From Azospirillum brasilense (lineage in GTDB: Bacteria > Pseudomonadota > Alphaproteobacteria > Azospirillales > Azospirillaceae): a stretch of 64,000 nt of DNA. This document shows, one piece after another, positions 55,784 through 64,000 of the stretch (positions are counted from its first letter, which is position 1; each line of letters begins with the position of its first letter). The notes under the pieces are model-generated. The model had not been told where the DNA came from. It was given only the letters and a program-made list of their open reading frames with translations, and searched no databases. Made by a program: the position numbers and the translations under genes. Where the stretch lies: NCBI RefSeq assembly GCF_008365405.1, contig NZ_QOKV01000003.1, positions 1 to 64,000 of the forward strand, given 5' to 3'.

Positions 55784-57601
55784 TTGTCCGACGCCTTCGA
55801 TTTCTCCGTCCCCCCCTTCGACCGCCTGACCCCGGAGCAGCGGCAGCGGCTCGCCGCCGCGCTCGACCTCGGCGTCTATGTCCGGGACGGCGTGATCCTG
55901 AGCCGGGACGAGCCGGCGGACTGCCTGTTCGTGGTGCGTCAGGGGCTGGTCCACGAGCGCCGGGGCGGCGAGGTGGTGGCGGTGCACGGCGCCCACGACA
56001 GCTTCGACCTCCAGGCTCTGTTCTCCGACGGGCAGGCGCGCAGCTTCGTCGCGGCGGAGGACACGCTGTGCGACCTGGTGCCCCGCCAAGTCCTTCTCGA
56101 ACTGGCCCACGAGAACGCCGCGTTCGGCGCGGTGATCCAGCAGGGCTTCGCCGACCGGCTGAGCGCGCTGGCCAACGAGCGTTCGAACCGCGAAACCGCC
56201 GCATTGACCATGGCGCGAATCCGCCAGGCCTATCTGCACCCGCCGGTCTTCGTCGAGGCCGGGGCGTCCCTGCGCGACGCGGCGGCGGCGATGAAGCGGA
56301 ACCAGGCGAGCAGCGTGCTGGTCCGGGAAGGCGATCCGAAAAACGGGGGGCGCATCGGCATCCTGACCGGCACCGACCTGCGCGACCTCGTGGTGCTGGA
56401 GGGGCGTCCGGTGGACAGCCCGGTGGGGCCGCTCGCCCGCTACGAACTGCTGGCGCTGGACCGCGACGACCTGCTGTTCAACGCGCTGATCCTGATGACC
56501 AAGCATTCGGTGCGCCGTCTCGTCATCACCGAGCAGGGCGAGGTCGCCGGCCTGCTGGAGCAGACCGACCTGCTGGCCGTCCTGTCCAACCATTCCCAGG
56601 TCATCGCGCTCAAGGTCGACCGCGCCGCCACGCCGGAGGATCTGGGCCGGGCCAGCCAGGACATCGTCGCGCTGATCCGCACGCTGCACGGCACGGGTGT
56701 CAAGGTGTCCTTCATCGCCGACCTCGTGACCGAGCTGAACCGCAAGATCTTCCGCCGCCTGTTCGAACTGCTGGCGCCGCCGGACCTGCTGGCGAATTCC
56801 TGCCTGATCGTGATGGGCAGCGAGGGGCGCGGCGAGCAGCTTCTGAAAACCGACCAGGACAACGGGCTGATCCTGCGCGACGGCTACGATTGCCCGACGC
56901 TGTCGCAGGTGACCGACGCCTTCACCCGCCATCTGGTCGCGTTCGGCTACCCGCCCTGCCCGGGGCGCATCATGGTGTCCAACCCGGACTGGACGCGCCC
57001 GCTGGCGCTGTACAAGGATTCCCTCTTCCACTGGATTCACCGTCCCGACGAGGCGGCGCAGATGAACCTCGCCATCTTCTACGACGCGGCGGCGGTGGCC
57101 GGGGACGCCGCCCTGCTGGCCGAGGCGAAGGGCTACCTGCTCGGCCGGCTGCAGGACAACCAGATGTTCTTCACCGCCTTCGCCCGCCCGGCGCTGGCCT
57201 TCGACACGCCGTCGGGCCTGTTCGGCGGCCTGTTCGAGCGGCGCCGCAACGAGGCGGTGGACATCAAGAAGGCCGGCATCTTTCCCATCGTCCACGGCGT
57301 CCGCGCGCTGGCGCTGGAAAAGCACATGGCGGAGACCAACACGACCGAGCGCATCTGGGCGCTCGCCGACCAGGGCGTTCTCGACCGCGCCGTGGCCGGC
57401 GAACTGGCCGACGCCTTCACCTTCCTGTCCACGCTGCGGCTGAAGGCCGGCCTGGACGGCAGCGTGTCCGGCACCCAGACCGACAACCTCGTCCGCACCG
57501 AATCCCTGGGCAAGCTCGACCGCGACCAGTTCAAGGACTGCTTGGCGCTGGTGAAGAAGTTTAAGGAACTGCTCGCCTACCACTTCCACCTGAACCATTG
57601 A
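55784..57601 (+). CDS. CNB-CBS-DUF294 nucleotidyltransferase-like signalling protein
   Basis: A 605-residue soluble protein. Residues 10-130 form a cyclic-nucleotide-binding-type barrel (with DEPADCLFVVRQGLVHERRGG). Residues 150-270 form two CBS motifs. Then comes DUF294: GSEGRGEQLLKTDQDNGLI (345-363), with the nucleotidyltransferase GS and D-x-D, and a helical DUF294_C tail. Such proteins resemble the sensory half of GlnD-like enzymes. They are frequently found next to actP. The start is TTG 55784 (GGAGCGG upstream); GTG 55772 is possible. Confidence 0.88.
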   Translation: MSDAFDFSVPPFDRLTPEQRQRLAAALDLGVYVRDGVILSRDEPADCLFVVRQGLVHERRGGEVVAVHGAHDSFDLQALFSDGQARSFVAAEDTLCDLVPRQVLLELAHENAAFGAVIQQGFADRLSALANERSNRETAALTMARIRQAYLHPPVFVEAGASLRDAAAAMKRNQASSVLVREGDPKNGGRIGILTGTDLRDLVVLEGRPVDSPVGPLARYELLALDRDDLLFNALILMTKHSVRRLVITEQGEVAGLLEQTDLLAVLSNHSQVIALKVDRAATPEDLGRASQDIVALIRTLHGTGVKVSFIADLVTELNRKIFRRLFELLAPPDLLANSCLIVMGSEGRGEQLLKTDQDNGLILRDGYDCPTLSQVTDAFTRHLVAFGYPPCPGRIMVSNPDWTRPLALYKDSLFHWIHRPDEAAQMNLAIFYDAAAVAGDAALLAEAKGYLLGRLQDNQMFFTAFARPALAFDTPSGLFGGLFERRRNEAVDIKKAGIFPIVHGVRALALEKHMAETNTTERIWALADQGVLDRAVAGELADAFTFLSTLRLKAGLDGSVSGTQTDNLVRTESLGKLDRDQFKDCLALVKKFKELLAYHFHLNH

Positions 57602-57631
57602 CCCGCCGAGCGCGCGGGGAAAGGAGGCGGC

Positions 57632-58216
57632 ATGCCGACCGAGACCATTGCCAGCGTGGTGGCCAACGGGGTGGTGGCCGCTCCTGTCGCTGACTCCGCC
57701 GTCCTGCTTGCCGAGCATCCCGACCGCGCCTTGCTGCTGTCGGGGGAGGAGACCGGAGAGCGGGTGGCGATCCATTGCGAGGCCACCTCCTTCGACGCGA
57801 CCACGGCCGATCTCCGCGGCGTCGCCGCTCTGCGCATTCGCGGCGGCCGTATCCTGACCAGCCAGCGCCTGATCCTTTCCTTCTGGCCCACCGAACCGGC
57901 GGAACCCGCGCTGTCCCGCCTGCTGGCCTTCATCGGCAACCGCCCGCTGGTCGGTTACTACCTGGATTTCACCGTGGGGCTCCTGGATCGGCTGGTGCAG
58001 CCGATGGTGGGCATGCCGCTGCCGAACCAGAGGATCGAGGTGTCCAGCCTCTATTACGGCCGCAGGGCCAAGGTGCCTGGCAAATACGCGGTCGATCTGC
58101 GGCTGGACAGCATCCTGCGCGATCTCGACCTGCCGCCGCGCGCCGGGGAGGACGCCTACGCCAGCGCGCTCGCCTCCGCCATGGTCTATCTGCGTCTGGA
58201 GCCGCCGCGGCCCTGA
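57632..58216 (+). CDS. DnaQ-fold protein with degenerate exonuclease site
   Basis: A 194-residue protein with DnaQ/epsilon layout. Motif I reads HCEATSFD (48-55), with Cys49 in place of the first Asp and Glu50 kept. Motif II reads LVGYYLDFTVGLL (106-118), with Tyr and Thr where Asn and Asp are expected. Motif III reads EDAYASALASA (173-183), with Glu and Ser for His and Asp. At least three of four metal-binding acids are gone, so exonuclease activity is unlikely. It lies 30 bases after the DUF294 gene. Nucleotide or partner binding is a more likely role. Confidence 0.8.
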   Translation: MPTETIASVVANGVVAAPVADSAVLLAEHPDRALLLSGEETGERVAIHCEATSFDATTADLRGVAALRIRGGRILTSQRLILSFWPTEPAEPALSRLLAFIGNRPLVGYYLDFTVGLLDRLVQPMVGMPLPNQRIEVSSLYYGRRAKVPGKYAVDLRLDSILRDLDLPPRAGEDAYASALASAMVYLRLEPPRP

Positions 58217-58223
58217 CGCTTCA

Positions 58224-59933
58224 TCAAGCCGCTTTCGTCTGGCCTTTCGAAAGGGTGGGCACCGACACGATGAAGCGGGTGCCCGGTCCACCGTCCGGCT
58301 GCCGGTCGATCGTCACATCCGCCCCGGCCTGCTGGGCCAGCGCCCGGACCAGAACCAGCCCCAGCCCGCTCGGGCGCTTGTCGTTGGGGCGGCTTTGGGA
58401 GGCCGACGGATCGGGCGGCAGGCCGGTGCCGTCGTCGCGCACCACCATCCGCATGCCCTCCGTGCCTTCCGGCAGCAGGTCCACCGTCACCGTGCCGGGA
58501 TGGCCAAGGGGGAAGGCGTGCAGCAGCGCGTTGGATACAAGCTCGCTGGCGATCAGGGCGAGCGGGGTGGCCTGATCCACGTCCAGGCTCCAGGGCTGGG
58601 GAGCGTTCACCGTTAGCCGCGCCCCGCTCGGATTGGTCGAGCGGACCAGCCCGTCGCAGAGCTGGCGCAGGTAATCGGCGAAGTCGATGCGCGCCGGCTG
58701 GTCGGAGCGGTAAAGCAGCTCCTGCATCAGGCTCATGCACTGGATGCGGCGCAGGCTCTCGTCGAAGGCGCGGCGGGCCGGCTCGTCGATGCGCGCGGCC
58801 TGAAGGCGCAGCAGGCTGCAGATGACCTGAAGGTTGTTCTTCACCCGGTGCTGGATCTCCTTCAGCAGGACCTCCTTGTCGGTCACCGCCGTTTCGAGCT
58901 GCCCGTTGGTCCGCTCCAGCTCCGCTGTGCGCTGGTGCACCCGCTCCTCCAGCGTGTCGTAGGCGTTCTGGAGCGCGCTCTCCGCCTGCCGCTCCCGCCG
59001 GGCGCGCTGAAGGGCCATCCCGCCGATCACCGACACCGCGGCCAGGGCCGCCAGCGCGTAGGAGATGTAGGTCCACAGCTGCCCGTGCCAGCGATCCATG
59101 ACGCTGCTCACCGGGATGGCCACTCCAACGGTCAGCGGCACGCTGTCCACCTGGCGCAGCGCGGAGATTTCCGGCTCCCCGGCGGCCTCCGCCGCGGCGC
59201 TGTCGGTGGCGTCCGGCCCCTGGGTCTCGTGCAGCAGGACCGTGCCGTCGGCCCGGCGCAGGGTGATGGAACGGGCGTAGTCGAAATCGAAGCTCTTGTA
59301 GATGTCGCGGACGTAGCGCGGCGAGACGGCGACCAGGGCCACGCCGCGGAATTGCCCCGGTGCCGCGGCCAGCGGGCGCGAGAGCAGGATCAGCGGCTCC
59401 TGGCTGTAGCGGCTTTTGTCCAGCGCGGTGATGAAGAGCTGGCCGGCCGCCTTGCCGCCGCCCGTCCGCTGGGCCTCGAAGTAATCGCGGTCGGCGACGT
59501 TCATCGCCGGGGTGGGAAAGCGGCGGGTGCTCAGGACGGGGTTCCCTTCGGCGTCGAACAGCCAGATCGACACCAGATAGGGCGTGCCCCGCACCAGCGC
59601 CGCGTAGCGTTCCCAGGCCGCCCGGTCCGTGGGCAGCGGGGCGTCGGCCGGTCCGGCGAGCTGGACCGCCTGCTTCAGGATCAGGTCGCTGGTCTCCACC
59701 AGCCGGGCCGCGTGCTCCGCGACCAGCAGGCTGGCGTTGCCGGCGGTGTCCTGGGCGTGCTGCAGGGCCGCCGCCCGGTCCCGCAACGCGAAGCTGGCCG
59801 ACAGGCCGAGCGTCAGCAGCAGCGCCACCGCGCAGACCATCAGGACCAGAGCCGAGCCCGGCATCCGGTAGAGCAGAGGGGAACCTTTGGATCGCAGGGC
59901 GCGCAGGGGCATGGGAGAGAGGCCGTTGAGCAT
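58224..59933 (-). CDS. Sensor histidine kinase, HisKA_2 family, with dCache-like sensor
   Basis: A 569-residue membrane kinase. A first helix (about 28-48) and a second (about 288-305) flank a periplasmic domain with PYLVSIWLFDAEGNPVLSTRRFP and NVADRDYFEAQR, a double-Cache/PAS-type sensor. A coiled coil leads to LKEIQHRVKNNLQVI (His362), the HisKA_2/HWE-like phospho-site, and a HATPase with ELVSNALLHAF and DDGTGLPP. HisKA_2 kinases often act in general stress response. No response regulator gene is adjacent. Confidence 0.9.
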   Translation of the reverse strand: MLNGLSPMPLRALRSKGSPLLYRMPGSALVLMVCAVALLLTLGLSASFALRDRAAALQHAQDTAGNASLLVAEHAARLVETSDLILKQAVQLAGPADAPLPTDRAAWERYAALVRGTPYLVSIWLFDAEGNPVLSTRRFPTPAMNVADRDYFEAQRTGGGKAAGQLFITALDKSRYSQEPLILLSRPLAAAPGQFRGVALVAVSPRYVRDIYKSFDFDYARSITLRRADGTVLLHETQGPDATDSAAAEAAGEPEISALRQVDSVPLTVGVAIPVSSVMDRWHGQLWTYISYALAALAAVSVIGGMALQRARRERQAESALQNAYDTLEERVHQRTAELERTNGQLETAVTDKEVLLKEIQHRVKNNLQVICSLLRLQAARIDEPARRAFDESLRRIQCMSLMQELLYRSDQPARIDFADYLRQLCDGLVRSTNPSGARLTVNAPQPWSLDVDQATPLALIASELVSNALLHAFPLGHPGTVTVDLLPEGTEGMRMVVRDDGTGLPPDPSASQSRPNDKRPSGLGLVLVRALAQQAGADVTIDRQPDGGPGTRFIVSVPTLSKGQTKAA

Positions 59934-60078
59934 CGAAGGTCGTGGCTTTCGTGGCGGACCAACACTTTTTTGCAGGCTCCTGTTCCCTGGGTACGCCCGT
60001 TGAACCGCGCCGCGCCACCCCCTATTGTCGCGCCGGGCCGAAAGGCCGAAGCGGCATCGAGCGCGGGGAGTATGGCGT

Positions 60079-61179
60079 ATGAAGATCGATGGCAGGGCCT
60101 ACCGCACCATCTGGCTGGCGCAGGACGGCTGGTCGGTGGAGATCATCGACCAGACCAGGATGCCGCATGATTTCGCCGTCGCGCGGCTGACCGACCTGGA
60201 GGAGGCCGCCCACGCCATCCGCGCCATGCTGGTGCGCGGGGCGCCGCTGATCGGGGCGACCGCCGCCTATGGCGTGGCGCTGGCCATGCGGGCCGACCCG
60301 TCCGACGCCGCCTTGGAGGCGGCCGGCGCGCGGCTGCTCGCCACCCGCCCGACCGCCGTCAACCTGCGCTGGGCGCTGGACCGGATGCGCACCCGTCTGG
60401 CGCCGCTGCCGCCCGCTGCCCGCGCCGAGGCCGCCTACGCCGAGGCCGCGGCGGTCTGCGACGAGGACGTCGCCATCAACCGCGCCATCGGAGAACATGG
60501 TGCCGCCCTGATCCGCGAGGCCGCCCGCCGCAAGGCCCCGGGCGAGCCGGTGAACGTGCTGACCCACTGCAACGCCGGCTGGCTGGCCACCGTCGATTGG
60601 GGCACGGCGCTCGCCCCCGTCTATGTCGCCTTCGAGGTGGGCATCCGTCTGCATGTCTGGGTGGACGAGACGCGCCCGCGCAACCAGGGCGCCAGCCTGA
60701 CCGCCTGGGAACTGAACCGCCACGGCGTGCCCCACACGGTGGTGGTGGACAACACCGGCGGCCACCTGATGCAGCACGGCATGGTCGATCTGTGCATCGT
60801 CGGCACCGACCGCACCACGGCGACCGGCGACGTCTGCAACAAGATCGGCACCTATCTGAAGGCTCTGGCCGCCCACGACAACGGCGTGCCCTTCTACGTC
60901 GCGCTGCCCTCCCCGACCATCGACTGGGGCATGGCGGATGGCGTCAAGGAAATCCCCATCGAGGAGCGCGACTCCCGCGAGGTGACCGAACTGACCGGCA
61001 TCACCGCCGACGGGCGGATCGAGACCGTCCGCGTCACCCCGGCCGGCAGCCCGGCGGTCAATTACGGCTTCGACGTGACCCCGGCCCGTCTGGTCACCGG
61101 TCTGGTGACCGAACGCGGGGTGTGTCCGGCGACCCGCGAGGGGTTGGCGGGGTTGTTTCCGGAGCGGGGTGGCGCGTAA
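60079..61179 (+). CDS. mtnA: S-methyl-5-thioribose-1-phosphate isomerase
   Basis: A 366-residue enzyme. It shows [16 protein letters not shown], the catalytic cysteine in [25 protein letters not shown], and the catalytic aspartate in [20 protein letters not shown]. It converts methylthioribose-1-phosphate to the ribulose form in methionine salvage. The ATG at 60079 has GGGGAG upstream. No other mtn gene is nearby, which is common when the pathway is dispersed. Confidence 0.94.
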   Translation: MKIDGRAYRTIWLAQDGWSVEIIDQTRMPHDFAVARLTDLEEAAHAIRAMLVRGAPLIGATAAYGVALAMRADPSDAALEAAGARLLATRPTAVNLRWALDRMRTRLAPLPPAARAEAAYAEAAAVCDEDVAINRAIGEHGAALIREAARRKAPGEPVNVLTHCNAGWLATVDWGTALAPVYVAFEVGIRLHVWVDETRPRNQGASLTAWELNRHGVPHTVVVDNTGGHLMQHGMVDLCIVGTDRTTATGDVCNKIGTYLKALAAHDNGVPFYVALPSPTIDWGMADGVKEIPIEERDSREVTELTGITADGRIETVRVTPAGSPAVNYGFDVTPARLVTGLVTERGVCPATREGLAGLFPERGGA

Positions 61180-61203
61180 AGCGCTTGCCCCATACGCTCC
61201 CCC

Positions 61204-61824
61204 TTACACCACCGGCACCAGCTTGCGCCGCCGCGGCGGGTTGCCGCCCTTGCAGGGGCTGTAGGCGCCCGGCGTCAACTGCCCCAGCGTGATGCCGGTG
61301 GCCGCGGCGATGTCGGCCAGCCGCTCCAGCCCCAGCACGCGGGTGGCGGCGAGCGCGATGCGGCCGCAGGCCTCGGCGTCGCTGCCGGCGCGGTGGTGGT
61401 CGAGCGCGATGCCCAGATGGTCGGCCAGGTAATTCAGCTTGTGCGCCGACAGCTGCGGCCACGCCTTGCGCGCCAGCACCACGGTGCAGAGGTAGCTGCA
61501 GGCCGGCCACACCAGCCCGTAATCGTCCAGCGTGTGGCGCAGCACGCTGATGTCGAAGGAGGCGTTGTGGGCCAGCACCAACCGGCCTTCCAGCCGACGG
61601 GCGAAGCGGCGCCAGACCTCCGGGAATTCCGGTGCGCCGGCGACATCCTCCGCCCGCAGGCCGTGGACGGCGGTGTTGAAGGGGTTGAAGCGCATCTCCC
61701 GCGGGCGGATCAGATGCTCCTCGGTCTCCACCACGCGCCCGTCCTCGATCCAGGCGACGCCGATGGAGCAGGCGCTGGTCCGCGATTCGTTGGCGGTTTC
61801 GAAGTCGATGGCGACAGCCTGCAT
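61204..61824 (-). CDS. DnaQ-type 3'-5' exonuclease
   Basis: A 206-residue nuclease with an intact DEDDh site: AIDFETAN (D7, E9), LAHNASFDISVL and HRAGSDAEACG. Further it has SACSIGVAWIEDGR. It resembles DNA polymerase III epsilon-like proofreaders that stand apart from the replicase. It lies 11 bases after the Nudix gene on the same strand. This intact member contrasts with the degenerate one at 57632. The Lys/Arg/Pro-rich C-terminus (GGNPPRRRKL) may bind nucleic acid. Confidence 0.88.
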   Translation of the reverse strand: MQAVAIDFETANESRTSACSIGVAWIEDGRVVETEEHLIRPREMRFNPFNTAVHGLRAEDVAGAPEFPEVWRRFARRLEGRLVLAHNASFDISVLRHTLDDYGLVWPACSYLCTVVLARKAWPQLSAHKLNYLADHLGIALDHHRAGSDAEACGRIALAATRVLGLERLADIAAATGITLGQLTPGAYSPCKGGNPPRRRKLVPVV

Positions 61825-61835
61825 AACGTCTTCCC

Positions 61836-62426
61836 TCAGCCCAGGATCAGGCGGGTGACGTCCGCGGGCAGGTCGCCGTCGAGCGCCATCAGGCGGACCT
61901 TCAGCAGGCAGGCCACCGCAATGGCGTCGGTGATCTCCCCGCGCTTGACCATGGCGTAGGCCTCCGCGAAGGGAACGTGGCGCAGTTGCAGGACCTCCGT
62001 CTCCTCCGGTTCGGCCTGCCCCTGCTCGATCCCCCAGGCGAGAAAGCAATGGGCGGTCTCGTCGGTGATGCTGTTGGACAGGTGCATGGTCAGGATCGGG
62101 AGCCAGTGGCGGGCGGTCTGGCCGGTTTCCTCCAGCAACTCGCGCTTGGCCGACTCCACCGGTTCGACGCCCTTCTTGCCGCCGCCCTCCGGGATCTCCC
62201 AACTGTACTGTTCCAAGGGGAAGCGGTACTGGCCGACCAGCGTGACGCGGCCCTGGTCGTCGATGGGAACCACCCCGGTCGCCAGATTTTGGGCGTGCAT
62301 GACGCCGTAGATGCCGGGATTGCCGAGCGGGGTCAGCACGTCGTGCTCCACCACCCGCATCCACGGATTCTCGTAGATCGGCTTGGTCGTCAGGACGGTC
62401 CAGGGATTGCCGGTCTTGTGCGGCAC
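61836..62426 (-). CDS. Nudix hydrolase (ADP-ribose pyrophosphatase-like)
   Basis: A 196-residue Nudix protein. The box is GGGKKGVEPVESAKRELLEETG, with EIPEGGGKKG ahead of it. The N-terminal strand-rich part (PIYENPWMRVVEHDVLTPLG) and YRFPLEQYSWEIPEG match the ADP-sugar pyrophosphatase subgroup. It would hydrolyse ADP-ribose or related dinucleotides. It shares an operon with the exonuclease gene downstream. Confidence 0.85.
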   Translation of the reverse strand: MPHKTGNPWTVLTTKPIYENPWMRVVEHDVLTPLGNPGIYGVMHAQNLATGVVPIDDQGRVTLVGQYRFPLEQYSWEIPEGGGKKGVEPVESAKRELLEETGQTARHWLPILTMHLSNSITDETAHCFLAWGIEQGQAEPEETEVLQLRHVPFAEAYAMVKRGEITDAIAVACLLKVRLMALDGDLPADVTRLILG

Positions 62427-62670
62427 GCCGGTGCTCCTTGAGCGGTGTGGGGGCGGTGTGGGGACAGGCTGCGGGGTGCTGGGGCGGAACTATAGGCATT
62501 GCGCCTCGATGCTGCAACGCGGCGCGCTTCGGCCACCGTGCCGCGCGTCGGCTTCAGGACCGCAAGCCATGGTCGTTACGGAAATATTTCACAGTTAGAT
62601 AAAATTTTCGCGACAGTTCACGCAAGTCCTTTCCAACTGTTCGTGCTGGTTACTTGACTCCCCGACTGTT

Positions 62671-62682
62671 GAGGTCTACCTC
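62671..62682. promoter_or_regulatory. Perfect dyad upstream of the methyltransferase
   Basis: GAGGTCTACCTC (GAGGT and ACCTC around CT) lies in an A/T-richer spacer (62560-62690). The spacer also contains a TTGACT word (62653-62658) without a good -10. It could be an operator; this is a guess. Confidence 0.3.
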
Positions 62683-62757
62683 TGTATTGTGCGGTATCCG
62701 TTGATGCCGGCGGTGGCCGTCCTTCGTGGGGCAGCAATTTTGGAAACGCAGCGCCGG

Positions 62758-63777
62758 ATGCGGCACAATTTTCAGGATAGGGAGCGCTGGCGCAATCCCG
62801 ACTGGCGGACGAAATTCGTCGCCTGGTGGGAAGGCTACGACCTCGCCGCCCTGTCCCGGCTGGCCCGCACCGCCCCGGCCTCCCGCCTGCCGCTGCGCGG
62901 CCCGGTGGCGGCGCTGGGTTCCGCCGCGCCGGCCGGCGCCCTGCCGCCCGAGGCGCCGCGGCCCGATGCCGACCTGGAGCGGCTGGAGAACCTGCAACTG
63001 GACCGGCAGGGCGAACCGGTCTGGTCGGTCGCCCGCACGGAAGGGGCGCAGATGCTGTGGGGCCAGGACTGCGTCGGTCCCGGCGACTCGCAATGGATGG
63101 TCGAATCCGTCCGCTCCTTCGGGCTGAACCCGGCCAAGAGCGTGCTGGACCTCTCGGCGGGGCTGGGCGGGCCGGCGCGCGGCATCGTCGACAGCTACGA
63201 CACCTGGGTCACCGGCCTGGAGATGTCCCCCCTGCTGGCCAAGCTGGGGATGGAGCGGTCCAAGGCGCTGGGCGTGTCGAAGAAGGCGCCGATCGGCCAT
63301 TACGACCCGGAGCATTTCAACCAGGCGGGCTCCTTCGACCTCGTGCTGGCCGACCGGGTGATGCACCGGGTGCGCGACAAGGAAGGTTTCCTCGACCGCG
63401 TCTGCGACTGCGTCAAGCCGAAGGGCGGTGTGCTGCTGTTCGATTATGTGATCGAGGGCACCCCGTCCTCCTGGGAGAGCTGGAATGGCTGGCGCGACTC
63501 CGAGCCGCTGGAGGTCTATCCCTGGTCGGCCACCCGCATGGCCGACGAGCTGACCCAGCGCAACCTCGACCTGCGCATTTCCGAGGATCTTACGCAATTT
63601 CATCGCCGTCAGGCCGTGGAGCGGGTGCGCCGGCTGGGCGAGGCGCTGAAGACCGCGGTCCCCGAACCCCGCGTGCTCAAGGCGCTGGCCCGCGAGCTGG
63701 CGCTGTGGTGGTCGCGCCTGCGCGTGCTGGGCAGCGGGCTGCGTTTCTGCCGCTACGTGGCGATGCGCCCGACTTAA
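62758..63777 (+). CDS. SAM-dependent methyltransferase, 339 aa
   Basis: A class I methyltransferase. The N-terminal 120 residues include RWRNPDWRTKFVAWWEGYDL and LWGQDCVGPGDSQWMVE, not part of the fold core. Motif I is KSVLDLSAGLGGPARGI, followed by VTGLEMSPLLAKLGMERSKAL and FDLVLADRVMHRVRDKEGFLDRV. The domain order resembles enzymes that methylate lipids or quinone-like substrates, but the target is unknown. The start is uncertain: ATG 62758 is used, with GTG 62689 and ATG 62704 also open. Its stop shares TTAA with the convergent gene. Confidence 0.75.
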   Translation: MRHNFQDRERWRNPDWRTKFVAWWEGYDLAALSRLARTAPASRLPLRGPVAALGSAAPAGALPPEAPRPDADLERLENLQLDRQGEPVWSVARTEGAQMLWGQDCVGPGDSQWMVESVRSFGLNPAKSVLDLSAGLGGPARGIVDSYDTWVTGLEMSPLLAKLGMERSKALGVSKKAPIGHYDPEHFNQAGSFDLVLADRVMHRVRDKEGFLDRVCDCVKPKGGVLLFDYVIEGTPSSWESWNGWRDSEPLEVYPWSATRMADELTQRNLDLRISEDLTQFHRRQAVERVRRLGEALKTAVPEPRVLKALARELALWWSRLRVLGSGLRFCRYVAMRPT

Positions 63778-64000
63778 GGCTTCTCGTCACAGGCCCGCGG
63801 TTCGATCTTGCGCTCCGCGGCGAAGCGCCGGGCCGACTCCGTCACCAGCTTGCGGATCAGGGCGCGGCGCGGCTCGATGGGGCCGGACACGTCCAGCCAG
63901 CGCTCCCCGTCCCACTGCTGCACATGCAGCGGCACGATCCCTTCATGGTCGGCGCAGGTGATGCGCAGCGGCTGCATGAAGCCGTCCAGCCCCAGCGCGG
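63774..64000 (-). CDS. Periplasmic binding protein (LivK type), C-terminal end
   Basis: The last 75 codons of a gene that continues beyond the window. The sequence PLRITCADHEGIVPLHVQQWDGERW, then VTESARRFAAERKI and a terminal cysteine, is that of branched-chain amino acid or amide ABC binding proteins. No more can be said of the ligand. It is convergent with, and overlaps by 4 bases, the methyltransferase gene. Confidence 0.65.
   Translation of the reverse strand, partial: ALGLDGFMQPLRITCADHEGIVPLHVQQWDGERWLDVSGPIEPRRALIRKLVTESARRFAAERKIEPRACDEKP

Overview
The window is from a high-G+C alphaproteobacterium. SecA with a C-terminal zinc knuckle, the alphaproteobacterial form of 5S rRNA, very dense third-position G/C and a BIME-like repeat of the CCCTCTCCC/GGGAGAGGG type all fit Rhodospirillales. 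An Azospirillum-like chromosome is the best guess, but this is inference from gene style and not a database match. Almost every gene is a conserved chromosomal one. I see no transposase, integrase, phage gene or CRISPR array.

Layout. 1-510 is the tail of an rRNA operon (23S end, 5S, terminator). 544-6914 holds a c-di-GMP turnover protein (EAL-CBS-GGDEF), a HerA-like ATPase, a TPR/glycosyltransferase and small unknown genes. 7031-12647 is a five-gene peptide/nickel-type ABC importer operon, followed by a MarR regulator and an EamA exporter on the other strand. 14321-15836 is an overlapping metallophosphoesterase/nucleotidyltransferase pair. 15993-17750 holds two small export-type genes and an unusual double cold-shock protein with a structured leader. 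17899-22076 holds phosphoglucomutase, dienelactone hydrolase, MsrB and a flavin monooxygenase. 22216-27769 is a reduced type VI secretion membrane module (TssL-OmpA, short TssM, TagF) flanked by a STAS protein, a small ribbon-helix-helix-like protein and an OmpA lipoprotein-like gene.

27886-30803 is a complete TRAP transporter (dctPQM). 30807-36110 holds an exporter, an RGD-repeat coiled-coil protein, a GT-B glycosyltransferase, tRNA-Thr(CGT) and recQ. 36550-43598 is housekeeping: Nudix/MutT, GNAT, argJ, a parvulin foldase, secA and mscL. 43852-52776 holds a DEAD-box helicase with a long leader, cobD, an ankyrin protein, small membrane proteins, a TauE/SafE-like protein, an orphan FliQ-like protein, comF, glutaredoxin, a nitrilase-type amidohydrolase and two methyltransferases. 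52909-58216 carries DUF1178, then DUF485-actP (acetate uptake) with a CNB-CBS-DUF294 sensor protein and a catalytically degenerate DnaQ-fold protein. 58224-64000 holds a HisKA_2 kinase, mtnA, an intact DnaQ-type exonuclease, a Nudix hydrolase, a methyltransferase and the end of a periplasmic binding protein.

How genes work together. Three transport systems (ABC peptide, TRAP, acetate symport) are clean operons with 4-bp or shorter overlaps. In two of them a repeat hairpin sits just after the binding-protein gene, where it could set the excess of binding protein over membrane subunits. Three proteins (the double cold-shock protein, the RGD-repeat protein and the DEAD-box helicase) end in or contain Arg/Gly-rich low-complexity tracts, and two of them have long structured leaders, suggesting an RNA-handling theme. 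The best candidates for something undescribed are the nucleotidyltransferase/metallophosphoesterase pair, the DUF294 plus pseudo-exonuclease module behind actP, the minimal T6SS membrane module, the pseudoknot-like cold-shock leader, and a 24-residue gene with a strong ribosome site.
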